From Streptomyces violaceoruber (lineage in GTDB: Bacteria; Actinomycetota; Actinomycetes; Streptomycetales; Streptomycetaceae): 64,000 bases of DNA. Below, one piece after another: positions 10,220 through 17,971 of the stretch. Location: contig NZ_CP137734.1 of NCBI RefSeq assembly GCF_033406955.1, positions 5,332,001 through 5,396,000 on the forward strand, written 5' to 3'. Numbering within the stretch: the stretch's first letter is position 1; the number at the start of each line of letters is the position of its first letter. The notes below the pieces were generated by a model that was given only the letters and a program-made list of their open reading frames with translations, was not told the DNA's origin and made no database searches. The translations under genes were made by a program, and so were the position numbers.

Positions 10220-10450
10220 TCAGGTTGTGGGGCGGCTTTCGCCCGGCAACTCCTGGACGGCCTTCGCCAGGTCGGGGAATCCCGCGAGGAAATCGTCTTC
10301 GGACAGGTCGTGCCGGTTCAAAATGTCGGCCACTTCAGCCTTGCTCGCCGCAGTCCGAATGTGCGCGTCGATCTCGCTGCACTCCCGCAGGGAGAGCAGC
10401 AAGGGAATACAGTCGTCCTCGTTCAAAGAGTCCCACCCCTGTCGATTCAT
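10220..10450 (-). CDS. Small acidic protein of unknown function
   Basis: A 76-residue ORF on the same strand as the drm operon, in the 848-base divergent region of the island. The sequence is acidic and rich in helix formers (LNEDDCIPLLLSL, then KAEVADILNRHDLSEDDF). It has no signal peptide, membrane segment or motif that I can name. There is a faint resemblance to Nif11-type leader peptides, which I do not rely on. No strong ribosome binding site is visible before the ATG at 10450. The coding-like composition and the location between two divergent operons make it a plausible regulatory or antitoxin-like partner, but it could also be a chance ORF. A transcript or conservation in related islands would decide. 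Confidence 0.45.
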   Translation of the reverse strand: MNRQGWDSLNEDDCIPLLLSLRECSEIDAHIRTAASKAEVADILNRHDLSEDDFLAGFPDLAKAVQELPGESRPTT

Positions 10451-10849
10451 TGCTTTGCAACCGTTAAAGGGGTGTCATCGAGCCACGCCCCATGAAGTGA
10501 AAGGTTCCTGCTACGGGACTTTCTCCCGCTGGTCACGCTATCGGCTGGATCTTGTGGGCGGCCAGCCTTTTCCGAGAACGTTTCTCCGTGCGCGTGTCCG
10601 CCTTTTACGGACGCACTTCCTCCCCGGCCGCACGGTCCCCCCGACTTCTGGTTCCCGAGCGAGTTGGCTATTCCAACGTGGCGAACATAGCCGGGTTTTA
10701 CGGCGTTGGCAACCCAACTTCCGTGTTCACGAGCGGAGTTCGAGACTCCCCTCTCACGGCAAGGGGCAGATGGTGTCATCGGTGGTGAAACGGATCAATC
10801 GGACAGGGGTGCGAAGTCATCGAGCCCTCCCTGACCGGTTAACTGTTGG
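10451..10849. other. AT-richer divergent intergenic region
   Basis: About 400 bases without a supported gene lie between the small ORF and the XRE-GHKL operon. By eye the G+C content falls well below the surrounding sequence, with stretches such as TTGCAACCGTTAAAGG. Open frames across it have poor codon bias on both strands. It presumably carries promoters for the leftward and rightward operons. I see no RNA gene in it. Confidence 0.4.
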
Positions 10850-10871
10850 TTGACGTGATCGCGATCGTCAA
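10850..10871. promoter_or_regulatory. Palindromic operator/promoter upstream of the XRE-GHKL gene
   Basis: Perfect arms TTGACG and CGTCAA lie 10 bases apart, with an internal GATCGCGATC palindrome. The left arm also reads as a -35 box (TTGACG), and AATTAG about 17 bases downstream could serve as a poor -10. The site ends 41 bases before the GTG start of a protein whose N-terminus is an XRE HTH. Autorepression by that HTH is therefore the natural hypothesis. Confidence 0.5.
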
Positions 10872-10912
10872 ATTAGCCTCCTCCCTACGACCCGAGGAAG
10901 AGCAGGTGGCGC

Positions 10913-13060
10913 GTGGAAACAGGTGAGGAGTTCGGGCCGTGGCTGGCCCGGCAGCTCAAGCTGGCGGGGAAGACACAGGCCGAACTGGCCAAGGAACTCG
11001 GGTTGACCCGAGCCGCCGTCTCCGCCTGGATCGCCGGGCGGTCGACCCCTCGCCCGACCGTCATGACGGAGATCGCCAACTCGCTCGGTACGGACGTCGG
11101 CACGGTGCACACCCGCACCACCGACACCCAAGCCGGCCTCCCGCTCACCTGGTACCACCGTCCCGGTTATTCCGACGGTGGTCGTGACCTGGGTAACGCC
11201 GCCGCGTTCGCTTTCGACGCCGACGTGCAGGTCCTCGCGCGCGAGACGTGCCAGAACAGCCTCGACGAGCGCCTGACGGAGAACGGCCGCCCGGTCCGAG
11301 TCCGCTACACCCTGCACGAGCTGACCGGGGAACACCTGGACGCATTCCGCGAGGCGATCCTTTGGAACGACCTCTTTCCTCACTACTCCGCCGTTTCGGA
11401 GGTCGCCGGAAACCAGAAGGTCGGACGGGTCGTCGATGCCGGTGTGCGCGACATGTACGAGAGGGACCGTCTGGTCCTGCTCCGGGTCGACGACTACAAC
11501 GCCTCCGGGCTCACCGGCGACGACTACGCGGACGGCAAGTTCGCCGCAGTCGTCCGGCGTCAACTCGAGAGCCTGAAATCCGGTCCCGCCGCAGGTGGTT
11601 CGTACGGCCTGGGCAAGGCCACGCTGTGGGCCACCAGCGCTCTCGGCCTCGTACTCATCAACTCCACCCTGTCCGTGCCGCACGAGGGGCGTACCGAACG
11701 ACGGGTGATCGGCCGTCTCGAACTGCCCTGGCGGGAGGTCAACGGGCTTCCCTGGGCGGGACCCGCCTGGTTCGGGCGCCCCGACCCCGACTCGAAGGGT
11801 GCCGACGTCGCACGTTCCTGGTGGGCGGACGAGGAGACCGTGGCTCGCCTCCATTTGAGCCGAGAGAACGACGAACCCGGTACCTCCTTCCTCATCGTGG
11901 GCGCGCACGACGTGGCCAGCCTCGAAGGGGAGTCCTCGGACCAGGACGGCGGGCCACGCGACGAAGAGGGCCCGGAGGACACGCGCGGCATCGAGAGGAT
12001 GCACCGCCGCCTCGTCGAGGCGCTGGGCCGTGACTTCTGGGCGGCCATGGTCGGTGGAGGCGGTCGACTCCCGTTGCTGGAGGCATCGGTTCGCGCTCTG
12101 CGCAATGGCAAGGAGGTCGTGGCCGCAACGAAGGTGGACCCATCCGTCGAGCAGCCCTCCCGAACCCGCGCCCTGCGGGCCCACTACGAGGGCACCACTG
12201 TGGACCGACTCACCGAGTCGGGTCAGGTGGTCTCCAGAAACGTTCCGCTGAAGCTGCCATTGGCCGGCGGTGCCAGAGGGACGACGCTCGGCACTCACCA
12301 AGCGGTCCTGCTGGTCACCGAGGCCGCGGGCGACCGGGACACCCCCGTCAACCAGGTGCACTCGCTGCGGGGCAACCGCATGACGGTCAGGAAGGCCACG
12401 GTCCCCAACCTGCCGCTCGGAACCAACCCCTTCCAGGCCGTCGTCCTGGTCGGCGAGGCCGCTGGTACATCGGCACCCTTCGCGAAGGATGCCGAGGAGT
12501 TCCTGCGTGCGGCGGAACCGCCCGAGCACGACCGCTGGGGGCAGACGGAGGAGCTGACCCTGCGCTGGTCCCCCTCCGCGTACCGGCGGATCCAGAACCT
12601 GACCACCGAGGTCAACAGTGCCGTCAGGGACCTCGTTGCCCGTCCGAAGCGCGGGAGAGGAGAAGGCGGGGAGGCGCTGCGCAAGGCGCTGACCGTCAAG
12701 AGCCGCCCCAAGGCCAAGGTGCCCTCCGGTCCGGTGGTGCCGGTGCTGGACGCTCTCGACGCGTCGATCGGCGACCAGGGGGAGTGGCTGATCACGGCCG
12801 AGGTGAAGATCCCGCGCGGTGACGAGATCGTCCCGATGGTGCCGGTCGCCCAGTTGGACGTCCGCTCCGGAGGGCGACCGCGCCTCGACTGGGCGGAACT
12901 CGTCGCCGTGGAGGGGTGCGAGGTGGAGGACGGGACCCTGCGCTTTCCGCCCGGGACGCGCCGCGCGAAGTTCCGTGGGGCCACCGATGCCTCCAGCCAC
13001 CCGGTGAGGACCGCGCTCACCCGCCTCGTCGTCGAACTGCGTGCCGGCAAGGAGGCGTGA
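10913..13060 (+). CDS. XRE-type HTH fused to a GHKL ATPase domain
   Basis: A 715-residue protein. Residues 9-62 form an XRE/Cro HTH (KTQAELAKELGLTRAAVSAWIAGRSTP would span the helices; key residues Q22, A34-W39). The GHKL ATPase fold follows: N-box ETCQNSLD (111-118), G1-like box DDYNASGLTG (193-202) and G2 box GGSYGLGK (228-235). This resembles the lids of MORC/Hsp90-like ATPases. The C-terminal half is mostly beta-rich and unrecognised. The GTG start follows an AGGTGG ribosome binding site. The next gene begins three bases after the stop. Fusing a DNA-binding HTH to a GHKL switch suggests either a self-regulated sensor or an effector tethered to DNA. I know no named defence system with this exact fusion. 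The domain calls are firm; the function is not. Confidence 0.8.
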   Translation: METGEEFGPWLARQLKLAGKTQAELAKELGLTRAAVSAWIAGRSTPRPTVMTEIANSLGTDVGTVHTRTTDTQAGLPLTWYHRPGYSDGGRDLGNAAAFAFDADVQVLARETCQNSLDERLTENGRPVRVRYTLHELTGEHLDAFREAILWNDLFPHYSAVSEVAGNQKVGRVVDAGVRDMYERDRLVLLRVDDYNASGLTGDDYADGKFAAVVRRQLESLKSGPAAGGSYGLGKATLWATSALGLVLINSTLSVPHEGRTERRVIGRLELPWREVNGLPWAGPAWFGRPDPDSKGADVARSWWADEETVARLHLSRENDEPGTSFLIVGAHDVASLEGESSDQDGGPRDEEGPEDTRGIERMHRRLVEALGRDFWAAMVGGGGRLPLLEASVRALRNGKEVVAATKVDPSVEQPSRTRALRAHYEGTTVDRLTESGQVVSRNVPLKLPLAGGARGTTLGTHQAVLLVTEAAGDRDTPVNQVHSLRGNRMTVRKATVPNLPLGTNPFQAVVLVGEAAGTSAPFAKDAEEFLRAAEPPEHDRWGQTEELTLRWSPSAYRRIQNLTTEVNSAVRDLVARPKRGRGEGGEALRKALTVKSRPKAKVPSGPVVPVLDALDASIGDQGEWLITAEVKIPRGDEIVPMVPVAQLDVRSGGRPRLDWAELVAVEGCEVEDGTLRFPPGTRRAKFRGATDASSHPVRTALTRLVVELRAGKEA

Positions 13061-13063
13061 CGC

Positions 13064-14059
13064 GTGAAGATCTACCCGTACAAGCGGCTCAGCCGTCCGA
13101 TCACGCTCCGGGTGACGTCGGTCGCCCTCAAGCTGTCCGACGGCACCCGTGATCCGCTCGACACCAGCGCGTACTCGGTTCAGGAGCAGGCCGTCGCCCT
13201 CGGCGTCGCGGGTCACACGGACTGGGTGAGTGCCACGCTCGGCGTCTCGGCCACCCTCCCGCCCGGCGCCGACGCGTCGGACGCGGCCTGGTCGGATCTG
13301 TGTGTCCTCGCCGTGCTGACCGATGGGAAGACCAACGTACGCACCTCGACGGTCCTCACGCGGGACCCGGAGGGCAGCCGCGACTGGTCGGGCACCCTGG
13401 AGTTGATTCGCGACGACCATGTCGGACGAGCCAACCTCAGTGCGTACGCCGTCGGGACGGTCGACGGAGTGGGCGGAAGGTCGATCACCGAGACCGACCG
13501 GAGCTGGGTCGTCGACACAGTCTCCGACGAACCGGTCAGAGGGCTGCGACTGGACGTCCGGAAGGCGTCGTTCACCAAGAGCTCCAGGGAATGGCTGCGC
13601 GCCTACGCCGATGCTCCCTGGCTCGTGGACACCACGGCACGGGTTCCCACGGTCTACGTCAACACCGACATCGACGGCATCGTCGGACTGTTGGACAGCA
13701 ATGGATCCGGCGTTGAGAGCAAGGTGCGGGACCTCCTCGTCGCTCAGATGGCCACGGACGTGTGGACGGCGGTCTTCCATGGGGCCATCGGCGACCTGGA
13801 GGTGGAACCGGGTGGTGGCCCGGTCTTCCCGGCGGACTGGCAGGGCGAGGTGCTGCGGGAGATGCTCCCGGACGTGGTCCCCGGCGTGCACGTCGAGGAG
13901 GCCCTGCGTCAGGTGCACCGCCGGCGCACCGGTGACTCGGGTTGGGGCGAGCTGCAGACACGCATCCATTACGCGGCGGTCCGGCGTGCCGAGGCCGCCA
14001 AGGCGGTGGGCTACATGATCCGCAGTCTGGAACGGACGAACAGGGAGAGCGAGACGTGA
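13064..14059 (+). CDS. Unrecognised 331-residue protein of the GHKL operon
   Basis: I do not recognise this protein. It has no signal peptide, transmembrane segment or cysteine-rich motif. The first 200 residues alternate hydrophobic and polar residues as in beta-sandwich folds (ITLRVTSVALKLSDG, VSATLGVSATLPPG). The C-terminal 130 residues look helical and basic (VRDLLVAQMATDVWTAVF, then YAAVRRAEAAKAVGYMIRSLER). The GTG start lies three bases after the stop of the XRE-GHKL gene, and the stop overlaps the GTG of the next gene as GTGA. It is therefore an obligate operon partner of the GHKL ATPase, perhaps a structural or adaptor subunit. Confidence 0.7.
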   Translation: MKIYPYKRLSRPITLRVTSVALKLSDGTRDPLDTSAYSVQEQAVALGVAGHTDWVSATLGVSATLPPGADASDAAWSDLCVLAVLTDGKTNVRTSTVLTRDPEGSRDWSGTLELIRDDHVGRANLSAYAVGTVDGVGGRSITETDRSWVVDTVSDEPVRGLRLDVRKASFTKSSREWLRAYADAPWLVDTTARVPTVYVNTDIDGIVGLLDSNGSGVESKVRDLLVAQMATDVWTAVFHGAIGDLEVEPGGGPVFPADWQGEVLREMLPDVVPGVHVEEALRQVHRRRTGDSGWGELQTRIHYAAVRRAEAAKAVGYMIRSLERTNRESET

Positions 14060-14919
14060 TCACCCAGCCCCACCACGTACCGGAGCGTCTTGCGCTGCTT
14101 TCCGGCTCGGCCGCGGACCCCTTCCTCACCGAGGGCCTGCTCATGGGGGAACAGGTTCACAGTGGCATCGACCTGGCCAAGGTCGTCGAGCCTCTTCCCG
14201 AGGACGACGCCAGGTGGTCGGTCGAGCCGATCCGCAGCCTGGTGGACGACGTCATGTTCGCCTTCGAAAAGGAGCGCACCGGGGCCGACGCCTGGCTCGC
14301 GCCACGGCTCCACGCGACGCTGCGTCTGACACGGCAGGAAGCGGCGGACAAGCGGCTGTGGAACCACTTGGCGCTAGCTGTCGCCCCTGACTATGTCGTG
14401 TGGCGGCACTTCTCCGAGCGGACGGGGCGCGTCGCGGCGGAGCGCTTCCAGGGCCCCTCAGACCGGCAGTGCTTCTCGCGGCTGTGGTGGGCAGCCGAAA
14501 TCTTCCGCAACGGGCTGGACTACGGGCCGGTCGAGGTCGCTTGTGGCAACCAGGACCTCATTCACACCGTCCTCCGGTTGGGCTTGCTCGACCACCGCCC
14601 CACGGCCCAGGCCGTCGTCCGTCTCCTGAAGGACGGAACGATCACCACTGGACGTGAGGTCAACGGCCTCAGCGTCGCCATCAACGCGGCCGGAGCGACC
14701 TTGATCTACGACGTCCTTGCGCCGGACGAGCCCCGGGACCCCGCCCGTCTGCGGGACTGGATCGAGGAAGCGCAGACAGCTCCACCGGTTTCGCGACACG
14801 TCCTTCCGGAGGGGCCCGACGAGGATCCGGTTCCGGAGGACTCCGTGGCAGCGCTCACCGACTACTTCACCGAGCTGTTCGAGACCGCCCCGGTCAGGGG
14901 CCGGAAGAGCGAGGACTGA
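14056..14919 (+). CDS. DUF6339-like protein, third gene of the GHKL operon
   Basis: A 287-residue, largely helical protein. The stretch LHATLRLTRQEAADKRLWNHLA followed by YVVWRHF is the kind of signature I associate with DUF6339 proteins of actinobacteria, but this is from memory and untested. No catalytic motif is evident. The C-terminus is acidic (PEGPDEDPVPEDS). The GTG start at 14056 overlaps the preceding stop (GTGA), coupling it to the 331-residue gene. Its stop lies 15 bases from the stop of the convergent cytosine methyltransferase. Co-occurrence with a GHKL ATPase and an unknown subunit suggests one three-protein machine encoded next to, but divergently from, the drm operon. Confidence 0.65.
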   Translation: MITQPHHVPERLALLSGSAADPFLTEGLLMGEQVHSGIDLAKVVEPLPEDDARWSVEPIRSLVDDVMFAFEKERTGADAWLAPRLHATLRLTRQEAADKRLWNHLALAVAPDYVVWRHFSERTGRVAAERFQGPSDRQCFSRLWWAAEIFRNGLDYGPVEVACGNQDLIHTVLRLGLLDHRPTAQAVVRLLKDGTITTGREVNGLSVAINAAGATLIYDVLAPDEPRDPARLRDWIEEAQTAPPVSRHVLPEGPDEDPVPEDSVAALTDYFTELFETAPVRGRKSED

Positions 14920-14933
14920 CCGGCGGAGCCGAG

Positions 14934-16244
14934 CTACTCGGGACGCGGGCAACGGGCGGTGCAGTCGTCCGCCGTTCCGCAGCCGTGGCTCCGCAGCTTG
15001 GCCCGCCGCTCCTCGGTGGCCGGCACCCACGGCTTCCGCATCGTCGCCGGAGTCGGCGCGGGAAGGCCGAGCGCGGCGCTCAGGAGGTGCGCCCCGAAGA
15101 GCGGCGGTACGGCGTTGCCCACCTGCTGGGCCTGGGCCTTGCCGGACCACGGGTAGTCCGGTGGGAAGCTCTGCAGCATCCCCGCCTCGTTCATGCTGAA
15201 CCTCGGGCCCTCACACACGACGTGTTGGTGGTGGTCGCCGACGGGTTCGAAGACAACGAAGCGCGAGATGCGACCGGTGACCGTGGTGGCGGGCTGTCGG
15301 TCGGTCCGTACTCCGCGTCGTCCCGGGATGCCGGAACTGCCGTAGTTCGACCGGATCAAGAAGGGCGTCCTGCGCCCCGGGTGCGTGCCGACCGGCTCGG
15401 CGAGGGCGTCGCCCATCGACGTCCAGTGCTCCAGGCTGTCGTTCTCCGTAGGGCCCTCTCCCGGTTCGGGGACCTCCGGGTCGTAGAGGGTCGGCTGAAT
15501 CGTCGGCGCCGCGGCGCCGAGATTCCTGCGATTCCATGCCCGTGCCTCGTAGGCGCGGTGGGTGGCGTCGGGAAGGAAAGGCTCACCGAGTCCCTCACGA
15601 CGGGCGATGAGCACGGCACGGGACCGGGTCTGCGGCACGCCGTAGGTCTCGGTGCGCAGGACGTCGACGACGACCTTGTACTTCGTGCCGTCAGGGAGGC
15701 CGATCTCCTGCAGCACCTCGGCGTAACGGTTCCAGAGCGCCCGCACGGCGGGGACCTGCTCCAGGACGATGACGTCGTACGGCCGGTGTCCCCGGTTCGG
15801 GCTCCTGGTCGCCTGGATCGCGTACCGGAGGGGTTCGAGCACCAAGGCGGTGCGCGGGTCGCTGAGGTTCTCCAGATCCTTGTCGATCTCCTCGTCGGGC
15901 TCGCCCGCCATGAGTCGCGCGATGAACTCCTTGACCTCGTCCAGCGCCTCCCGTCCCGCGCCCTTGCCGGCCACCGAGTAAGTCTGGCAAGGAGGCCCGC
16001 CGGCGAGCACGTTGATCTCCGGCGGGAGGGATTCGAAAGACTCCCTGCGGACCGCGCCCACGTCCGCGTGGAGGGTGTCCAGGCCAGCCGCGTAGCGCGT
16101 CAGACAGGCGCTCTTGTCCCACTCGATCCCGAGACTCGGGATACCCAGCCGGTGACCAGCGACGTCCAACCCACCTGGCCCTGCGAAGAGGTCCAGGACA
16201 AAGGGCTTGTCGAGGATGGACTGGTGAGGTGACGTGCTGGTCAT
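14934..16244 (-). CDS. C5-cytosine DNA methyltransferase (DrmMII-like), altered motif VI
   Basis: A 436-residue C5-MTase. Motif I is LDLFAGPGG (17-25). Motif IV is AGGPPCQTYS with the catalytic Cys86. Motif VIII is YGVPQTRSR (201-209). Motif X is QQVGNAVPP near the C-terminus. Motif VI, normally ENV, reads EQV (162-164), which is unusual because that Asn helps hold the catalytic loop. A Cys cluster (HGCGTADDCTARC) closes the protein. The ATG at 16244 is 11 bases after the stop of the second methyltransferase, so vsr, MTase 2 and this gene form one operon. In DISARM a cytosine methylase marks self DNA, and this enzyme is the best candidate for that role. The modified site cannot be read from sequence. 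Confidence 0.85.
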   Translation of the reverse strand: MTSTSPHQSILDKPFVLDLFAGPGGLDVAGHRLGIPSLGIEWDKSACLTRYAAGLDTLHADVGAVRRESFESLPPEINVLAGGPPCQTYSVAGKGAGREALDEVKEFIARLMAGEPDEEIDKDLENLSDPRTALVLEPLRYAIQATRSPNRGHRPYDVIVLEQVPAVRALWNRYAEVLQEIGLPDGTKYKVVVDVLRTETYGVPQTRSRAVLIARREGLGEPFLPDATHRAYEARAWNRRNLGAAAPTIQPTLYDPEVPEPGEGPTENDSLEHWTSMGDALAEPVGTHPGRRTPFLIRSNYGSSGIPGRRGVRTDRQPATTVTGRISRFVVFEPVGDHHQHVVCEGPRFSMNEAGMLQSFPPDYPWSGKAQAQQVGNAVPPLFGAHLLSAALGLPAPTPATMRKPWVPATEERRAKLRSHGCGTADDCTARCPRPE

Positions 16245-16255
16245 GTGGCGGAAGT

Positions 16256-17260
16256 CTAGCCGGCAGCGGGGGTCGCCGGCTCCGCGTGCAGAGCTTCGGC
16301 GACAGCCCGCCCCAGCGCCCGGCCGACGGGCGGCGGCGTCGCGTGTCCGATTTGGCGGTAGCGGGCGGTCTTCAGGCCCGTGACCTCCCACGACCCGGGG
16401 AACCCCTGGAGGAGTGCCGCCTGCTCCACTGTGATTTTCACCATGTGGTCCCTGCCGAGCTGTGGGTCCCACACGAAGTCGGGGCCGGGGACCTCGTTGC
16501 CAACCGTGTGGGCGTTGACGCCCATGGTCGCCCACTTCCGTTTGGCTCCGGTCGGCCCGAGGTCGGCGCCACCTCGGTTCTTCGAGCCTCCAACCAGCGT
16601 CGGAGCCGGCTGGTCGGCCTGTGCGGCCCACCGGGCGGCGTCCGGCCAACCGCGTGCTGCCATCGACTGCGTCAGGGCGGCGCCTACCGTCCACGGCTCC
16701 GACGCCGTACGTGCCGGTGGCTGAAAGCTCCCGGCCCAACGCCGTTCGACGGCCACGAGGAGACCCTGTTTGCGGTTCTGCGGCACCCCGAAGTCGACGG
16801 CGTTCACGACGAACCAACTGAATTCGTAGCCCAGGTGGGCCAGTTCGGCACGCGCGAAGTCACGGAAGCGTTGGTACCTGTCCGAGTGGGCGAGGTCGGG
16901 AACGTTCTCGATGATCACCGCTCGTGGCCTCACGGCGTGGGCCAGGAGGACCGTGGCCTCCAACAGGCGCTCCTCCGAACCCGATTCGGGCCGCCCGACA
17001 GTCGCACTCGACTTCACCCGCGGCAGGCCGGCCGAGAGGAGGTCCACGTCGTAGCTCTCGGGGTGCTCGGCCGGGTCGAAGTCGAGCAGGTCGGTACGGA
17101 TTACGTTCCACTGTGGCCTGTTGGCCCGCAGCGTCGTGACGGCGTCATCGTCGTCGTCCAGGAGCAGACGAGGCTCGAACCCGGCTTGCTCCAGGCCGAG
17201 AGCGAGCCCGCCGGCCCCGGAGCACACGTCCACGAAGGTCAGTTCCCCCACGTCTTTCAC
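16256..17260 (-). CDS. C5-cytosine methyltransferase homologue lacking the catalytic cysteine
   Basis: A 334-residue protein with the C5-MTase fold: motif I FVDVCSGAGGL (9-19), an intact ENV motif VI (118-120), motif VIII FGVPQNRKQ, a target-recognition region and motif X RQIGHATPPP. Motif IV, which should read PPCQ, is LLSAGLPRVKSSATVGR (74-90), so the nucleophilic Cys is absent. The only cysteine in the whole protein is Cys13 in motif I. It is therefore probably catalytically inactive as a methylase, or a specificity/regulatory subunit. The GTG start at 17260 overlaps the vsr stop (GTGA); an in-frame extension further upstream would run through vsr in another frame and is rejected. It may pair with the cysteine-containing MTase encoded 11 bases downstream. 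Confidence 0.8.
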   Translation of the reverse strand: MKDVGELTFVDVCSGAGGLALGLEQAGFEPRLLLDDDDDAVTTLRANRPQWNVIRTDLLDFDPAEHPESYDVDLLSAGLPRVKSSATVGRPESGSEERLLEATVLLAHAVRPRAVIIENVPDLAHSDRYQRFRDFARAELAHLGYEFSWFVVNAVDFGVPQNRKQGLLVAVERRWAGSFQPPARTASEPWTVGAALTQSMAARGWPDAARWAAQADQPAPTLVGGSKNRGGADLGPTGAKRKWATMGVNAHTVGNEVPGPDFVWDPQLGRDHMVKITVEQAALLQGFPGSWEVTGLKTARYRQIGHATPPPVGRALGRAVAEALHAEPATPAAG

Positions 17261-17730
17261 CTTCCCGCCTGGTCCGCCAGGCGCCGGTCCAAGGCCGCCC
17301 GCACCTGGGCGGCCACCTCTTCCGGACTCTCGTGCTCCCAGAACCGGAGAACCGTCCACCCTTGGTCCTGCAAGTGCCCGGTCGTCTCGGTGTCGCGGGA
17401 CATGTTCTTGTCGAGCTTGGCCCGCCACCACTCGGCGTTCGACTTCGGCTGCGTGGCGTGCTGCGGGCAGCCGTGCCAGAAGCAGCCGTCGAGGAAGATC
17501 GCGACCTTGGTCCTGGGGAAGACGATGTCGATCGTGCGGCGGGCCATGCCCGGTACCGGCACGTTCACGCGGTAGCGAAGGCCCGAGGCGTGGAGCAGCC
17601 GCCGCACCGCGATCTCCGGGGCCGTGTCGCGGGAACCCTGACGGCTCATGCGCGCGGACACGGAGGCGGAGGAGGGGACCGGCTGGGGCACGCTGCCATT
17701 GTGCCGGCCATCCTTGTACGAGGAGTACAT
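17257..17730 (-). CDS. vsr: Very short patch repair endonuclease Vsr
   Basis: A 157-residue Vsr-type endonuclease, the family that nicks 5' of the T in T:G mismatches formed when 5-methylcytosine deaminates. Seen in sequence: MSRQGSRDTAPE at the start of the conserved domain, TIDIVF with the catalytic Asp68, the hallmark DGCFWHGC (81-88), NAEWWRAKL, and GWTVLRFWEHE. It is the first gene of a vsr-MTase-MTase operon, as expected for a partner of a C5-cytosine methylase. The ATG at 17730 adds about 27 residues before the domain; a GTG 13 codons downstream is an alternative start. It is the rightmost intact gene of the island. Confidence 0.92.
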   Translation of the reverse strand: MYSSYKDGRHNGSVPQPVPSSASVSARMSRQGSRDTAPEIAVRRLLHASGLRYRVNVPVPGMARRTIDIVFPRTKVAIFLDGCFWHGCPQHATQPKSNAEWWRAKLDKNMSRDTETTGHLQDQGWTVLRFWEHESPEEVAAQVRAALDRRLADQAGR

Positions 17731-17767
17731 CGATCATTGCTCGCAGTAGACAGGAGCACCAGGACGG

Positions 17768-17945
17768 TCAGAAGGACGACCGTCCTCTCTCCCCACCTCG
17801 TAGAGACGACAGAGCCAGCCGTCCGTACCGTGTGGTCAACGCTCCCGCAAGCGCGGCCACCGCCAGGGCGAGGGCGACGAGCAGGTGAGTCGGCGAGTGG
17901 TCGCCCAGAGGACCCGGAGGATGCCCAAGGCCGTGCGCAGCGGTG
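17768..17945 (-). pseudogene. Possible remnant of a small membrane protein
   Basis: The frame ending at 17768 has typical Streptomyces codon bias and encodes a hydrophobic segment (HLLVALALAVAALAGAL) followed by a basic tail. No credible start codon or ribosome binding site is visible in frame, and the frame runs into the end of the neighbouring cargo-like gene. It may be the decayed end of a gene disrupted where the island joins the core chromosome. It may also be chance. Confidence 0.25.
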
Positions 17946-17971
17946 GGCCGAGGTCGGCAGTCTCTCGCCCT

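Noticed and set aside
10868..13969. A 1033-codon leftward frame opposite the XRE-GHKL operon
   Set aside because: The plus-strand genes have clear domains and coupled junctions; the reverse frame shows only His/Arg/Gly-rich shadow sequence.
16245..16817. N-terminal extension of the first methyltransferase to a TTG at 16817
   Set aside because: The added 191 residues are the out-of-frame shadow of the second methyltransferase gene; the ATG at 16244 begins right before motif I at the usual distance.
1..17730. Prophage or integrative element with integrase
   Set aside because: No integrase, transposase or att-like repeat is visible; the left end is outside the window, so mobility cannot be shown here.
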